Part shown: in pieces, positions 1 through 8,767 of the stretch | Numbering within the stretch: the stretch's first letter is position 1 | How the letters are laid out: the number at the start of each line of letters is the position of its first letter | Source: Blastococcus mobilis | GTDB lineage: Bacteria > Actinomycetota > Actinomycetes > Mycobacteriales > Geodermatophilaceae | NCBI RefSeq assembly: GCF_900188025.1 | Contig: NZ_FZNO01000003.1 | Coordinates: forward strand, 186,001 to 250,000 | DNA length: 64,000 bases | Reading direction: 5' to 3' | The notes under the pieces: generated by a model | Databases searched by the model: none | What the model saw: the letters and a program-made list of their open reading frames with translations, nothing else | What the model was told of the DNA's origin: nothing | Position numbers and translations under genes: made by a program

Positions 1-1
1 C

Positions 2-259
2 ATGCACGTGGAGATGGGCGTGGCCAGCATGTTCGCCTTCCGGCCTACCCCGGCGCTCTCCGGCTACCGGGTCCCCGGCCTCCCCGGGCTCTACCTGGCC
101 GGCGCGTCGACCCATCCCGGCGGTGGCGTGTCGGGCAACTCCGGGCGGACGGCGGCACGGGTGCTGCTGGCCGACCGGCGCGGGTTGCCGCGCGCCCGGG
201 CGAGCGCGGGCCGTGCGGTCCGCCGGATGGCCGCGCGGCTGCGGCGGACACCGGCATGA
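2..259 (+). CDS. CrtI/CrtD-like FAD-dependent desaturase, C-terminal fragment
   Basis: Only the last 85 codons are in the window; the 5' part lies to the left. The segment [17 protein letters not shown] followed by a GRTAARVLL helix is the C-terminal FAD-contact region of the phytoene desaturase/COG1233 oxidoreductase family. These membrane-associated flavoproteins desaturate or isomerise carotenoid-type polyenes. The stop overlaps the start of the CruF-like gene (ATGA), so the two are translationally coupled, which favours a carotenoid-tailoring desaturase such as a 3,4-desaturase. The exact substrate cannot be read from the fragment. A second, complete desaturase (crtI) lies at 11695. Confidence 0.8.
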   Translation: MHVEMGVASMFAFRPTPALSGYRVPGLPGLYLAGASTHPGGGVSGNSGRTAARVLLADRRGLPRARASAGRAVRRMAARLRRTPA

Positions 260-1074
260 CGGCCGCCGTCATCGCGCGGCAGGGGTCACCCACGGCCGCG
301 CGGGCGCTGCCGCTGCTCCTGGCCGGTGCACTGGTGCTCACCGCGATCGCCTATCCGCTCAGTTCAGGGTCGGCTCGTGACACGGTCAGCTGGACCATCG
401 TCGTGCTGGGCTCGCTGCTCTCCGTCGTGCACGCCGCACTGAGCCGGGGAGCCCGGACGGGGGCCGCCCTGCTCGTCCTGGTCACCCTCACCGCGATCGC
501 GTTCGAGGCGGTCGGGCTCGCCACCGGCTTCCCGTACGGGAGCTACCGGTACAGCGACGTCCTGGGCCCCACCCTGCTCGGCGTGCCGTTCCTCGTCCCG
601 CTGGCCTGGCTGATGATGGCCTGGCCGAGTTGGGTGCTCGCCGAGCACCTGACCCGGACGGCACGGCCCGGCCGCCGGCGCGCCGCGCGCATCGCAGCCG
701 CCGCCTACGTCTTCGCCGGCTGGGACGTCGTCCTGGATCCTCAGATGGTGCAGGCCGGGTACTGGACCTGGGCTCATCCGGACCCGGGACTGCCCGGCAT
801 CGATACCGTCCCGCTCACCAATCTCGCCGGCTGGCTGCTCGCCGGGCTCGTGCTCATGGCGCTGCTCGATCTGCTGGTCGCCCGCACCGCAGTCCCCGGG
901 CCGCCCCGGATCGGCGCCACGGCCCCGCTGCTGGCCCTCGGGTGGATGACCCTCGGCGGCGCGCTCGCGCACTCGGGGTGGCTGGGCCTGCCCGGGTCCG
1001 CCGCCTGGGGGGTCGCCCTGGCCGTCCCCGTGCTGCTGGTCCTGGCCGTCCGGGCCACCGCGCGACGCCGATGA
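256..1074 (+). CDS. cruF: CruF-like carotenoid 1,2-hydratase (carotenoid biosynthesis protein)
   Basis: A 272-residue integral membrane protein with about seven hydrophobic segments. It matches the carotenoid biosynthesis/CruF family (DUF422), members of which add water across the terminal 1,2 double bond of acyclic carotenoid ends. Family-like stretches include [19 protein letters not shown] near residues 77-95 and a [15 protein letters not shown] segment near 155-170. It starts on the ATG that overlaps the upstream stop and ends in an ATGA overlap with the glycosyltransferase, so three genes form one operon. A hydratase followed by a glycosyltransferase suggests formation and then glycosylation of a 1'-hydroxy group. 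Family is confident; the precise substrate is inferred. Confidence 0.85.
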   Translation: MTAAVIARQGSPTAARALPLLLAGALVLTAIAYPLSSGSARDTVSWTIVVLGSLLSVVHAALSRGARTGAALLVLVTLTAIAFEAVGLATGFPYGSYRYSDVLGPTLLGVPFLVPLAWLMMAWPSWVLAEHLTRTARPGRRRAARIAAAAYVFAGWDVVLDPQMVQAGYWTWAHPDPGLPGIDTVPLTNLAGWLLAGLVLMALLDLLVARTAVPGPPRIGATAPLLALGWMTLGGALAHSGWLGLPGSAAWGVALAVPVLLVLAVRATARRR

Positions 1075-2219
1075 GCGGTCGGCTGGTCCGGGCGCTCGCC
1101 GGGCTCTCCGTCGCGGGCGCCGTCCATGCGGCGCTCAACGTGGCACTGCTCCGCCGTCCGCCGGCCGACCCGCCGGCCGTGCGCCGGCCGGTGACGGTGG
1201 TCGTCCCCGCCCGCGACGAGGAGGAGCAGATCGGCGGCTGCCTGGCCGCCCTGCTCGACCAGCGGAGGGTTTCCGACCTCCGGGTCGTCGTGGTGGACGA
1301 CGGCTCGACGGACGGGACGGCGGCGGCGGTGCGCGCGGTGACCGACCCGCGGGTGCGGCTGGTCCGTGCCGACCCTCCCCCGGCCGGCTGGCTGGGCAAG
1401 CCGCATGCCTGCGTCACCGGAGCGGCCACGGTCCAGGACGACGACGCCCTGCTCGTCTTCGTGGACGCCGACGTCCGGCTGTTCCCCGACGCGATCGCCG
1501 GCGCCGTGGCCGTGCTGGAGCGGCACGACCTGGATCTGGTCTCGCCCTGGCCGCGCCCCGTGGCGCACGGAGCGGCCGAGCGGCTCGTGCAGCCCCTGGC
1601 GCCGTGGCTCTGGGCGACGACGCTGCCGCTGCGGGTGGCCGAGCGCTCCCGCCGGCCGTCCCTGGCGGCGGCCAACGGGCAGTTCCTGATGGTCGGCCGG
1701 CGTGCCTACGAGCGGGCCGGCGGACATGCGGCGGTACGGGGCGAGGTCCTCGAGGACATCGCCCTCCTCCGGGCGGTGAAGCGCGCCGGCGGTCGGGGTG
1801 TCCCGATCGACGGATCACGGCTGGCCGTCTGCCGGATGTACGACGGGTGGCCCGCGCTCCGGGACGGGTATGCGAAGTCGCTGTGGGCGGCGGTCGGTGG
1901 ACGTCCCTGGGCCGGCCTCGCCGGGGCGGCCGTCCTGACCGCCGTATGGGTGCTCCCGCCGCTCGCGGCGCTGCGCGGCTCGCGCGCCGGGCTGGTCGGC
2001 TGGCTCTCCGGGGCCGCCGGCCGGGCGGTCGTCGCCGCCGCGACGGGCAGTCGCGTCTGGCCGGATGTGCTGGCACACCCGGTGTCGATCCTGCTGCTCG
2101 ACGTCCTGATGGTGCGGTCGGTCGTCGGGCACCGGCGGGGCACGCTCACCTGGCGCGACCGTCCCGTCTCGGCCCCGCCACGGTCGTCACGACGCGCTCC
2201 GGCGAGGATGGACGGGTGA
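1071..2219 (+). CDS. Family 2 glycosyltransferase, probably carotenoid-modifying (CruG/CruC-like)
   Basis: A 382-residue GT-A glycosyltransferase. A short N-terminal hydrophobic segment precedes VVVPARDEEEQIGG (about residues 43-56). The nucleotide-sugar motif DDGSTDGT lies near 76-83, and the metal-binding FVDADV near 130. A later LEDIALLRAVKRAG segment corresponds to the catalytic ED region. The C-terminal third is hydrophobic, giving probable membrane anchoring. The start ATG overlaps the CruF-like stop. CruF followed by a GT2 enzyme is a known arrangement in carotenoid-glycoside pathways, so the acceptor is probably a hydroxycarotenoid. Sugar and acceptor are not determinable from sequence. 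Confidence 0.82.
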   Translation: MSGRLVRALAGLSVAGAVHAALNVALLRRPPADPPAVRRPVTVVVPARDEEEQIGGCLAALLDQRRVSDLRVVVVDDGSTDGTAAAVRAVTDPRVRLVRADPPPAGWLGKPHACVTGAATVQDDDALLVFVDADVRLFPDAIAGAVAVLERHDLDLVSPWPRPVAHGAAERLVQPLAPWLWATTLPLRVAERSRRPSLAAANGQFLMVGRRAYERAGGHAAVRGEVLEDIALLRAVKRAGGRGVPIDGSRLAVCRMYDGWPALRDGYAKSLWAAVGGRPWAGLAGAAVLTAVWVLPPLAALRGSRAGLVGWLSGAAGRAVVAAATGSRVWPDVLAHPVSILLLDVLMVRSVVGHRRGTLTWRDRPVSAPPRSSRRAPARMDG

Positions 2220-2866
2220 CCGACCCCACCGACCGTGTGCTCTTCGACCCCGCCGAGATGGAGACGCGGGCGTTCTACCGCGTGCTGAACTCCGTCGTCG
2301 TCCCCCGGCCGATCGCCTGGGTGTGCAGCCGCTCGGCGGAGGGGGTGGTGAACCTGGCGCCGCACTCCTTCTACACCGTGGCCTGCGTGGATCCGCCGGT
2401 CGTCCAGTTCACCTCGGTGGGCCGCAAGGACTCGCTGCGCAACGTCGAGGCGACCGGAGAATTCACCGTCAGCCTGACGCCGGAGTCGCTCTTCGAGCAG
2501 ATCAACGCCACGGGCACCGACTTCCCCGCCGGCGTGAGCGAGGCCGAGGAGGTCGGCGTCCGGCTGGAGGACAGCGATCGGGTGAGCGTGCCCCGGGTCG
2601 CCGAGTCACCGGTGTCGGCGGAGTGCACGCTGCACTCCACCGTGCGCCTGGGCGACAGCACGGTCGTGTTCGGCCGCGTGCAGCTGATCAGCGTCCGGGA
2701 GAGCGCGGTTCGCGACGGGCGCCCCCGCATCGAGCACCTGCAGCCGCTGGCCCGGCTCGGTGGCAACGAGTGGTCGACGATCGGCGAGGTCAAGGAGATC
2801 CCCCGGATCCCCTACCGCAGCTGGGCCGAGGACCCGAGCATCGGCGAGCGCGTCAAAGGCGAATAG
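2216..2866 (+). CDS. Flavin reductase-like (FMN-binding) family protein
   Basis: A 216-residue protein of the flavin reductase/DIM6-NTAB split-barrel family. It carries the typical N-terminal VVVPRPIAWV strand, an NLAPHSFYTVACVDPPVVQF core and a C-terminal HLQPLARLGGNEW segment (residues about 170-185). Such proteins bind FMN and act as flavin reductases or oxygenase partners. The GTG start forms a GTGA overlap with the glycosyltransferase stop and has a GAGGATGG purine tract upstream. It therefore appears co-transcribed with the carotenoid-tailoring genes, though a role in that pathway is not implied by the family. Confidence 0.8.
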   Translation: MTDPTDRVLFDPAEMETRAFYRVLNSVVVPRPIAWVCSRSAEGVVNLAPHSFYTVACVDPPVVQFTSVGRKDSLRNVEATGEFTVSLTPESLFEQINATGTDFPAGVSEAEEVGVRLEDSDRVSVPRVAESPVSAECTLHSTVRLGDSTVVFGRVQLISVRESAVRDGRPRIEHLQPLARLGGNEWSTIGEVKEIPRIPYRSWAEDPSIGERVKGE

Positions 2867-2901
2867 AACCGCCGGCTCTCAGCTGGCGGACCGCTCGGGC
2901 T

Positions 2902-3155
2902 CACGGTGGACCCGGCGCGGGGCCGGAGGCTCCCGCCGGGGACACACGGACACGCTCGTCGCCGCAGGGATAAGGCTCCTGGCGGCGGTGTCGGCCGGTA
3001 GGCCGACAGTGTCACGGTGCACCCGGCGCGGGGCCGGAGGCTCCCGCCGGGGACACACGCGGGGCTCGTCGCCGCTGGGTTACGACTCCTGGCCGCGGTG
3101 TCGTCCGGAGGACGACCGTGTCATGGCGGTGTCGGCCGGTAGGCCGACCATGTCA
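2902..3155. repeat. Repeat family A: two 111-bp tandem copies plus one extra palindromic unit
   Basis: This fills the space between the flavin reductase stop and the adoK stop. Two direct copies with a 111-bp period (2902-3012 and 3013-3123) each begin CACGGTGSACCCGGCGCG, contain GGCCGGAGGCTCCCGCC, and end in a palindromic unit (2985-3014; 3095-3123). A third palindrome stands at 3126-3155. Arms are TCGGCC/GGCCGA in units 1 and 3 but TCGTCC/GGACGA in unit 2, so both arms changed together. Each unit ends in TGTCA. The last TGTCA, read on the minus strand, supplies the adoK stop codon. A transcription-terminating or REP-like role is inferred. Confidence 0.85.
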
Positions 3156-4127
3156 CGGCAGGTGGGCGGCGACCTCGTCGGCGGCGTCGGCGCCGAACGC
3201 GTCCGCGAAGCGGGCGAGGAAGCTCTCCCGGGGCAGCTCGTACTCCTGGGTGCCGATGACCTCGACGGCAGCGGTGGCCACGGCGGACCCGAGCTGGGTG
3301 GCCCGCTCCAGGCTGAGACCCCACATGCGGCCGGCGATGAAGCCGGCGCGCAGGGCATCGCCGCCGCCGGTGGGCTCGACCGGCTTGGTCTCGGGGACCG
3401 CGATCACCGCGATCGGTTCGGCGTCGGCCTGACGGACCAGAACCCCGTCGGCGGCGAGGGTGGTCACCCAGGTCCCCACCCGGGCGAGCACCTCGTTCTC
3501 GTTCCAGCCGGTCTTCTGCTGGAGGAGGTGGGACTCGTACTCGTTGGTGAACAGCAGATCCGCGCCGTCGACCAGGTCACGGATCATCTCGCCGTCGGCC
3601 CAGGCCAGCTGCTGGCTGGGGTCGGCGGCGAACCGGTAACCGCGCTGCCGGCACTCCTGCGTGTGGCGCACCATGGCCTTCGGGTCGTTCGGGCCGACCA
3701 CCACCAGGTCGAACCCACCGACGCGCTCGGCGACGGGGCCCAACTCGATGTCGGCCGCCTCCGACATGGCGCCCGAGTAGAACGAGGCGATCTGGTTGTT
3801 GACGATGTCGGTCGTGCAGACGAACCGGGCGGTGTGCTTGAGCTCCGACCAGTGCACGCTCTGGGTGTCCACCCCGTGCCGGGTCAGCCACGCGTCGTAG
3901 TCGGCGAAGTCGTTGCCGACCGCGCCCACGAGGACGGGCCGCAGGCCGAGCAGTCCCAGCCCGTAGGCCATGTTCGCGCCGGCGCCGCCACGGTGCTGCA
4001 CGAGGTCGTCGACGAGGAAGGACAGGGAGACGTTCTCCATCTGGCCCTCGACGAACTGCTCGGTGAACTTCCCCGGGAAGGTCATCAGGTGGTCGGTGGC
4101 GATGGAGCCGGTGACGGCGACGGGCAC
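3153..4127 (-). CDS. adoK: Adenosine kinase, PfkB family (Rv2202c type)
   Basis: A 324-residue PfkB-family kinase that follows the M. tuberculosis adenosine kinase (Rv2202c) closely in length and motifs. It starts VAVTGSIATDHLM, with a substrate-loop RGGAGANMA near residue 47, GAMSEA near 119 and the catalytic EPTGGGDALRAGF with Asp257. It would phosphorylate adenosine to AMP in purine salvage. The GTG start at 4127 is chosen for the AGGGAG ribosome site 6 nt upstream. The stop codon TGA is the first triplet of a family A palindromic repeat. In M. tuberculosis this gene follows asnB; here asnB is 58 kb away. Confidence 0.88.
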   Translation of the reverse strand: MPVAVTGSIATDHLMTFPGKFTEQFVEGQMENVSLSFLVDDLVQHRGGAGANMAYGLGLLGLRPVLVGAVGNDFADYDAWLTRHGVDTQSVHWSELKHTARFVCTTDIVNNQIASFYSGAMSEAADIELGPVAERVGGFDLVVVGPNDPKAMVRHTQECRQRGYRFAADPSQQLAWADGEMIRDLVDGADLLFTNEYESHLLQQKTGWNENEVLARVGTWVTTLAADGVLVRQADAEPIAVIAVPETKPVEPTGGGDALRAGFIAGRMWGLSLERATQLGSAVATAAVEVIGTQEYELPRESFLARFADAFGADAADEVAAHLP

Positions 4128-4205
4128 GGAACGCTCCCTGGGTGCTGGATCGGCGGAACGGCCGCACGATGTCGGGCGCCCTGCCGCTGAGCAGGGCACC
4201 CGCAC

Positions 4206-4211
4206 ACCTTA
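4206..4211 (-). promoter_or_regulatory. Candidate -10 box (TAAGGT) for adoK
   Basis: TAAGGT on the minus strand lies about 78 nt before the adoK GTG. A 7-bp hairpin (GCCCTGC/GCAGGGC, 4178-4197) would sit in the leader. Assignment rests only on the TANNNT pattern. Confidence 0.3.
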
Positions 4212-4242
4212 GGAGCCGCGCCCCGCGTGTGGGTCGTCGGCG

Positions 4243-4896
4243 TCAATCGGTCAGCATCCGGCGCAGGGAGTTCCCGAGCTGGACGACGCCGACAGCGCCG
4301 AGCAGGGCTCCCACAGCGGCGCCCGAGGTGACCACCGGGCCGGCGAATCCGAACCCCGCGACGACCCCCGCGCCGACCAGCGTCATCCCGGTCATCGCGA
4401 TCCGGGTCGGGCGTTCCCACACCGACAGGGCGCCGGTCTCGGCCACCCCGGCCTGTCCGGCTCGAGCCCGCAGGTAGTCGGGCAGCCAGCAGAGCGCACC
4501 GAAGGCGACGGCCAGCCAGCCGGGCGCGCCGCCCACCCACAGGGCCGCGGCGTACGCGGCCTCGGTCAGCCGGTCGACCACGGAGTCGAGGACGAAGCCG
4601 CGGCGAGATGCGCGTCCGGTGCCGATGGCGAGCGCACCGTCCAGGGAGTCCAGCAGACCGGACAGCGCGACGAGGATCCCGGCGGCGATCAGCCAGTGGC
4701 CTCCGGCGGCGGCCGGCCCGACCGCGGCGAGCGCCACCAACAGGCCGAGCGCGGTGGCGGCCAGCGGCGGCAGCCCCGCCAGCGGCCGGGCGAGGGTCCA
4801 GGCGATCGTCAGCCAGCCTCGCACGAGCGGGCGGTCGGTGGGCGTGTCGCCGTGCCAGCGCGACCAGGCCGCCAGGTACTCGTCCCGGCTCAGCAC
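4243..4896 (-). CDS. CDP-alcohol phosphatidyltransferase family membrane protein
   Basis: A 217-residue protein with several transmembrane segments and a CDP-alcohol phosphotransferase active-site motif near residues 90-115: DGALAIGTGRASRRG followed by FVLDSVVD. The four Asp/Gly metal-binding positions of the DGxxAR-x8-Gx3Dx3D signature are visible, but the Arg after the first Ala is Ile here. The family transfers a phosphoalcohol from CDP-linked donors in phospholipid or polar-head synthesis. The specific product is unknown. The GTG start at 4896 is chosen because GGAGGAG lies 5-6 nt upstream. It is divergent from the lipase gene. Confidence 0.75.
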   Translation of the reverse strand: MLSRDEYLAAWSRWHGDTPTDRPLVRGWLTIAWTLARPLAGLPPLAATALGLLVALAAVGPAAAGGHWLIAAGILVALSGLLDSLDGALAIGTGRASRRGFVLDSVVDRLTEAAYAAALWVGGAPGWLAVAFGALCWLPDYLRARAGQAGVAETGALSVWERPTRIAMTGMTLVGAGVVAGFGFAGPVVTSGAAVGALLGAVGVVQLGNSLRRMLTD

Positions 4897-4964
4897 GCCC
4901 ACTCCTCCACCCGCGCAGTCCACCAAACGGTGGCGCGAGCAGCGACAGGAGGGACAGTGAGAGG

Positions 4965-5762
4965 GTGCTCGCCGGCCTCGCCCCCGCTCGCCGACGCGTC
5001 GTCCTCACGCTGCTGGTCCTGGTCATCGCCGTGGCCGCTGCCCTCACGACCGCGCTGGTCGGCCGTCGGCCGGCTCAGGTGGACGGGCCGGTGCCCCAGA
5101 CCCGCCCGGGACCGGTCCTGCTGGTCCCCGGGTACGGAGGCGCGACCGGCTCCCTGCAGTCCCTGGCCGACCGGCTGACCGCCGCAGGCCGCGACGCCAC
5201 CGTGGTCGCGCTGCCGGGAGACGGGACGGGGGATCTCCACGCCGCCGCCGACGCGCTCGACGCCGCCGTGTCCGACGCCCTGGCACGCACCGGGGAGGCG
5301 ACCGTCGACGTGATCGGGTACTCGGCGGGCGGGATCGTGGCCCGCCTGTGGGTGGCCGACGGCAACGCCGGCGTCGTGCGCCGGGTGCTGACGCTGGGGT
5401 CGCCGCACCACGGCACCTCGCTGGCGGATCTGGCCGGGAGCGTCGCGTCGTGCCCGGTGGGCTGCCGGCAGCTGGGCACCGGCAGTGAGGTGCTGGCGGT
5501 CCTCAACGCCGGCGACGAGACACCCGACGGCCCCACCTGGGTCTCGGTCTGGACCGCTCAGGACGAGACCGTGACGCCGCCGGACTCGGCCCGACTGGAC
5601 GGCGCGCTCAACCTGACCGTGCAGTCGGTGTGCCCCGACGCCAGGGTCGGTCACGGAGACCTGCCACGCAGCCCGCTCGTGCAGCGGATCGTCCTCGCCG
5701 AGCTCGCCGCCGGGGAGCCGGTGGCACTGGGCCCCGCCGACTGCGCACGGCTCAGCGGCTGA
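4965..5762 (+). CDS. Secreted or membrane-anchored alpha/beta-hydrolase (lipase/esterase)
   Basis: A 265-residue protein with an N-terminal hydrophobic segment (residues about 12-32), probably a signal anchor or signal peptide. A lipase fold follows. The oxyanion region VLLVPGYGG is near 51-59 and the nucleophile elbow GYSAGG has Ser120. An acidic residue lies in AQDETVTP and a His in GHGDLP near the C-terminus, completing a plausible triad. Four cysteines in the second half suggest disulfides outside the cell. The GTG start has AGGAGGG 11 nt upstream. It converges with the ABC permease gene, leaving one base between stops. Substrate unknown. Confidence 0.78.
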   Translation: MLAGLAPARRRVVLTLLVLVIAVAAALTTALVGRRPAQVDGPVPQTRPGPVLLVPGYGGATGSLQSLADRLTAAGRDATVVALPGDGTGDLHAAADALDAAVSDALARTGEATVDVIGYSAGGIVARLWVADGNAGVVRRVLTLGSPHHGTSLADLAGSVASCPVGCRQLGTGSEVLAVLNAGDETPDGPTWVSVWTAQDETVTPPDSARLDGALNLTVQSVCPDARVGHGDLPRSPLVQRIVLAELAAGEPVALGPADCARLSG

Positions 5763-5763
5763 C

Positions 5764-6576
5764 TCAGCTGGTGACGTCCTTGGTGGTGAAGTTCGCCCAG
5801 GCCGCGACGAGCAGAACCCCGACGTAGACGCCCTGCAGCGCGAGCCCGCGGGTGATGTCCCGCCAGAGGATCGGGTCGCGGAAGAGGTCGACGAACGCCA
5901 GCCAGTAGCGCGTCGGGAGGTAGGGCGCGATCGGTGACGCGGCATCGAGGGTGAACAGCAGCGAGGAGGCGACCAGCACGGCGAGCGCACCCATGGTGGC
6001 GCCCAGAGGCGAGTCGGTGAGCGTGGAGAAGAAGAGCGCGAAGGCCGCGACACCGAGCATCGACACCGCCACGTAACCGATGGCGAGCAGGGTCCGGCCG
6101 CTGATCTCGTCCGGCGTCAAGGACGTGCCGGACACCGAGGTCCCACCGGCGACCGGCTGGGCGTCGAACATCGTCGTCCCGACGACGTAGCCGACGGCGG
6201 CGACGACGACCACGGTCACCAGCACGAACGCCAGGACGGCCACCAGCTTGGCCACAAGGAGCCGGGTGCGCCCGACCGGGCGGGCCAGCAGGTAGCGCAG
6301 CGTGCCGGCCTGCGCCTCGCCCGCGACGGAGTCCCCCGCGACGACCGCGACGGCGATGGGCAGGAACAGCGGCAGCACGATGGCCAGTGCCGCCAGCGGG
6401 TAGAGCGCGCCGTTGCTCAGGACGGCGGACAGGAACGGCGGGCCCTCGCCCGGCCGGGGCGCGAGGTCGGTGAGCACGAGGAGTACCGCCACGAGCACCG
6501 GCAAGGAATTGAGGACGGTGATCGTGGCCCACGTCCGCGGCCGCCGGAACATCTTGCGCAGTTCGACGAGGATCAT
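5764..6576 (-). CDS. ABC-2 type transporter permease
   Basis: A 270-residue membrane protein with about six hydrophobic segments. It opens with the cytoplasmic ELRKMFRRPRTW segment typical of ABC-2 permeases. The ARPVGRTRLLVAKL segment that joins TM2 and TM3 in this family is visible near residues 95-110. Its ATG overlaps the stop of the ATPase gene (ATGA), so it forms a two-component exporter with that ATPase. The exported substrate cannot be inferred; an RseB-like protein is encoded first in the same operon. Confidence 0.82.
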   Translation of the reverse strand: MILVELRKMFRRPRTWATITVLNSLPVLVAVLLVLTDLAPRPGEGPPFLSAVLSNGALYPLAALAIVLPLFLPIAVAVVAGDSVAGEAQAGTLRYLLARPVGRTRLLVAKLVAVLAFVLVTVVVVAAVGYVVGTTMFDAQPVAGGTSVSGTSLTPDEISGRTLLAIGYVAVSMLGVAAFALFFSTLTDSPLGATMGALAVLVASSLLFTLDAASPIAPYLPTRYWLAFVDLFRDPILWRDITRGLALQGVYVGVLLVAAWANFTTKDVTS

Positions 6577-7493
6577 CGGCGGACGTCCACCCGGTCGGGG
6601 CTGGCGCCTGCCGCGGCCAGCACGACCGCCTCGAGGCTCGGCCGCTCGAGGGCCAGGCCGTGCACGGGGACCCCCGCCGCCACCAGCCGGGCGTTGACCT
6701 CGGCCGGGTCGTCTCCCCGCACGATGACCCGCTCCCCCTCGACCGAGGTGACCCGCCCGTCGAGGGCGGCCCGGACCCGGTCGGGATCCGAGGTGTGGAC
6801 CACCGTCGACCCGGTCGGCGCGGTCAGCGTGGCCAGCCGGTCCTGGAGCACGAGTCGGCCCCGGTCCAGCACCCCGACGCGGGTGCACAGCTGCTCGACC
6901 TCGGCCAGCAGGTGACTGGAGAGGAAGACCGTCGTGCCGTCGCGGTGCAGGTCCAGCAGCAGTTCGCGGACCTCCGAGATGCCCTGCGGGTCCAGACCGT
7001 TGGTGGGCTCGTCGAGCACCAGCAGCTCCGGACGGCGCAGGAGCGCGCCCGCGAGCCCCAGCCGCTGGCGCATGCCCATCGAGTAGGCCTTGACCGGCCG
7101 GCGGCCCACCCCACCGAGCCCGACCTGCTCGAGCGCGGCGGCCACCCGCCGGGACCGGGTCCGCCAGGATCCACCGCGGCCGGACGCGTCGAGCAGCGAC
7201 AGGTTCTCCCGCCCCGACAGGTGCCCGTAGTGGGCCGGGCCCTCGATCAGCGCCCCCACCCGGTGCAGCACCCGTCGGCCGGCGCGCGGCATCCGCTCCC
7301 CCAGCAGCTCGATCTCACCGCTCGTGGGCAGGACCAGGCCCAGCAGCATGCGGACGGTGGTCGTCTTCCCGGAGCCGTTGGCGCCGAGGAAGCCGTAGAT
7401 GTCGCCCTGCTGGACGCCCAGGTCGATTCCGTCGACCGCACGCACCCTGCCGTAGCGCTTGACGAGTCCGGACGTGGCGATGACCGTGGTCAC
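6573..7493 (-). CDS. ABC transporter ATP-binding protein (exporter type)
   Basis: A 306-residue nucleotide-binding subunit. Walker A is GANGSGKTT near residues 38-46. The family signature region is YSMGMRQRLGLAG and Walker B is LLVLDEPTNGLDPQG, followed by a SSHLLAEVEQLC switch. The C-terminal hundred residues form the extra domain common in ABC-2 exporter ATPases of the CcmA/NatA type. The GTG start overlaps the RseB-like stop (GTGA), and the ATG of the permease overlaps its own stop. All three genes are therefore probably co-translated. Confidence 0.88.
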   Translation of the reverse strand: MTTVIATSGLVKRYGRVRAVDGIDLGVQQGDIYGFLGANGSGKTTTVRMLLGLVLPTSGEIELLGERMPRAGRRVLHRVGALIEGPAHYGHLSGRENLSLLDASGRGGSWRTRSRRVAAALEQVGLGGVGRRPVKAYSMGMRQRLGLAGALLRRPELLVLDEPTNGLDPQGISEVRELLLDLHRDGTTVFLSSHLLAEVEQLCTRVGVLDRGRLVLQDRLATLTAPTGSTVVHTSDPDRVRAALDGRVTSVEGERVIVRGDDPAEVNARLVAAGVPVHGLALERPSLEAVVLAAAGASPDRVDVRR

Positions 7494-8623
7494 GGGCGCC
7501 CCCCGAGCTCGGGCATCTCCGCTGCCGCGGCGGCCAGCGCGTCGAGGGTCACCGAACCCGTGAGCACGTAGGCGCGCCCGCCCGGCCGGTCGACGACCAT
7601 GAGGCCCAGCGGGCCGATCGATGCCCGGACCCCGAGCTCGTCCACGACCGCACCGGGAGACGCGCCGAGGGCGCGCCGCAGCTCCTCGGTCAGGCGGCCG
7701 GGAGCCGGCACGACCGCGAGCAGGGTCACGCCTCTGCCGTACACCCCGAGCCCGCGGGGAAGCCCCTCCATCGGACGCCGGTCGAGACCGGCCAGCGTCA
7801 AGGGCAGTCCGGGACCGGTGACCTGCTGGGCGGCCTCCACGAGGTCGACCCCCCGGTCCTCCCGCACGACCGCCCCCGCCGGCGGCGAGAAGGCGGTGAC
7901 CTCGGGCCCGGGAGCGGCGAGCTCCAGGTCGAGGAAGCGGGTGTCCAGGGCGGGCCGGCGAGCGTCCTCTCCGTACACCTGCACCTGCAGCGGCACCCCG
8001 CTGTCGCCGTCCACCCAGACGTCCACCCGGCTCACCGAGGACGCCTGGTCGACGGGCGACAGCCGCAGCCCGAGACCGTCGCGCCCGGCCACGCGGCGGG
8101 CGCCGATGCGGGACAGCTCGCCATCGGCGGCCTCCGACAGCAGCCGCCGCCCGAGCGCGCTGGGCAGCAGATCGAGGGGCGCGGGCAGCTCGAGCGGGCC
8201 CAGCGCGCCGCGGGTCGCGGTCGCGCTCTCGTACTCCCACGTCCAGGTGCCGGTCGCGTCGCGGTGCGTGCTGATCTCCCCGGTGGGGGTGACGACATCC
8301 ACCCGGTTGTCGGCCGGGCCCCGCCACCAGACGCGCATCAGGGTCCGGTCGCTGAAGAGGTCGGCCACCGAGGCCAGCTGGTCGGTGACCGGCAGGGCCA
8401 GCCCGCCGGCCGATTCGGCGTATCCGGAGAACGCCACCATGTCACTGGCCAGGACGGCGCTCCGCAGGTCGGCCGCGGGGACATCGCGATCCGACGCGGG
8501 GATCGCCCCGATCAGGGACGGGAGACCGGCGAGGAGCGCGACCAGCCCGGCCACGACCGCCCACCGCCGGCGGGCTCCGAAACCCGGCGAGACCACGGCA
8601 GACACGGTACGTGTGGAGGGCAC
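7490..8623 (-). CDS. RseB/MucB-like exported protein
   Basis: A 377-residue protein with an N-terminal membrane segment (WAVVAGLVALLAGLPSLIGA, about residues 21-40) and a beta-rich exterior region. It contains the MRVWWRGPADNRVDVVTPTGE and DVWVDGDSGVPLQVQVYGE patterns seen in the LolA/RseB-like fold. In other bacteria such proteins bind lipids or act on anti-sigma factors; here there is no adjacent sigma factor. It is the first gene of an operon with an ABC exporter, linked by a GTGA overlap. A role sensing or delivering a lipid-like substrate is an inference. The start is uncertain: GTG 8623 was used, GTG 8602 is possible. Confidence 0.6.
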   Translation of the reverse strand: MPSTRTVSAVVSPGFGARRRWAVVAGLVALLAGLPSLIGAIPASDRDVPAADLRSAVLASDMVAFSGYAESAGGLALPVTDQLASVADLFSDRTLMRVWWRGPADNRVDVVTPTGEISTHRDATGTWTWEYESATATRGALGPLELPAPLDLLPSALGRRLLSEAADGELSRIGARRVAGRDGLGLRLSPVDQASSVSRVDVWVDGDSGVPLQVQVYGEDARRPALDTRFLDLELAAPGPEVTAFSPPAGAVVREDRGVDLVEAAQQVTGPGLPLTLAGLDRRPMEGLPRGLGVYGRGVTLLAVVPAPGRLTEELRRALGASPGAVVDELGVRASIGPLGLMVVDRPGGRAYVLTGSVTLDALAAAAAEMPELGGRP

Positions 8624-8754
8624 GCAGCCACCGGCGTCCGAGCGTCCGCCCTCGGCGGTGTGCCGATCCCGCCGCCGGCCGTCGACCACCACCTCGTCGG
8701 CACCGGTCTCCCGGCCTGGCACAACCGCGACCTGCGATGCGGCGGCCGGGCCCC

Positions 8755-8760
8755 TACCGT
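8755..8760 (+). promoter_or_regulatory. -10 box (TACCGT) for leaderless gene at 8768
   Basis: TACCGT ends 7 nt before the GTG at 8768, and there is no ribosome-binding site. Transcription would begin at the start codon. Confidence 0.5.
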
Positions 8761-8767
8761 CGGGTCC

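Noticed and set aside
2760-4190. Plus-strand open frame of 476 codons across the repeats and adoK
   Set aside because: It mirrors adoK on the opposite strand and crosses the palindromic repeats; no recognisable domain.
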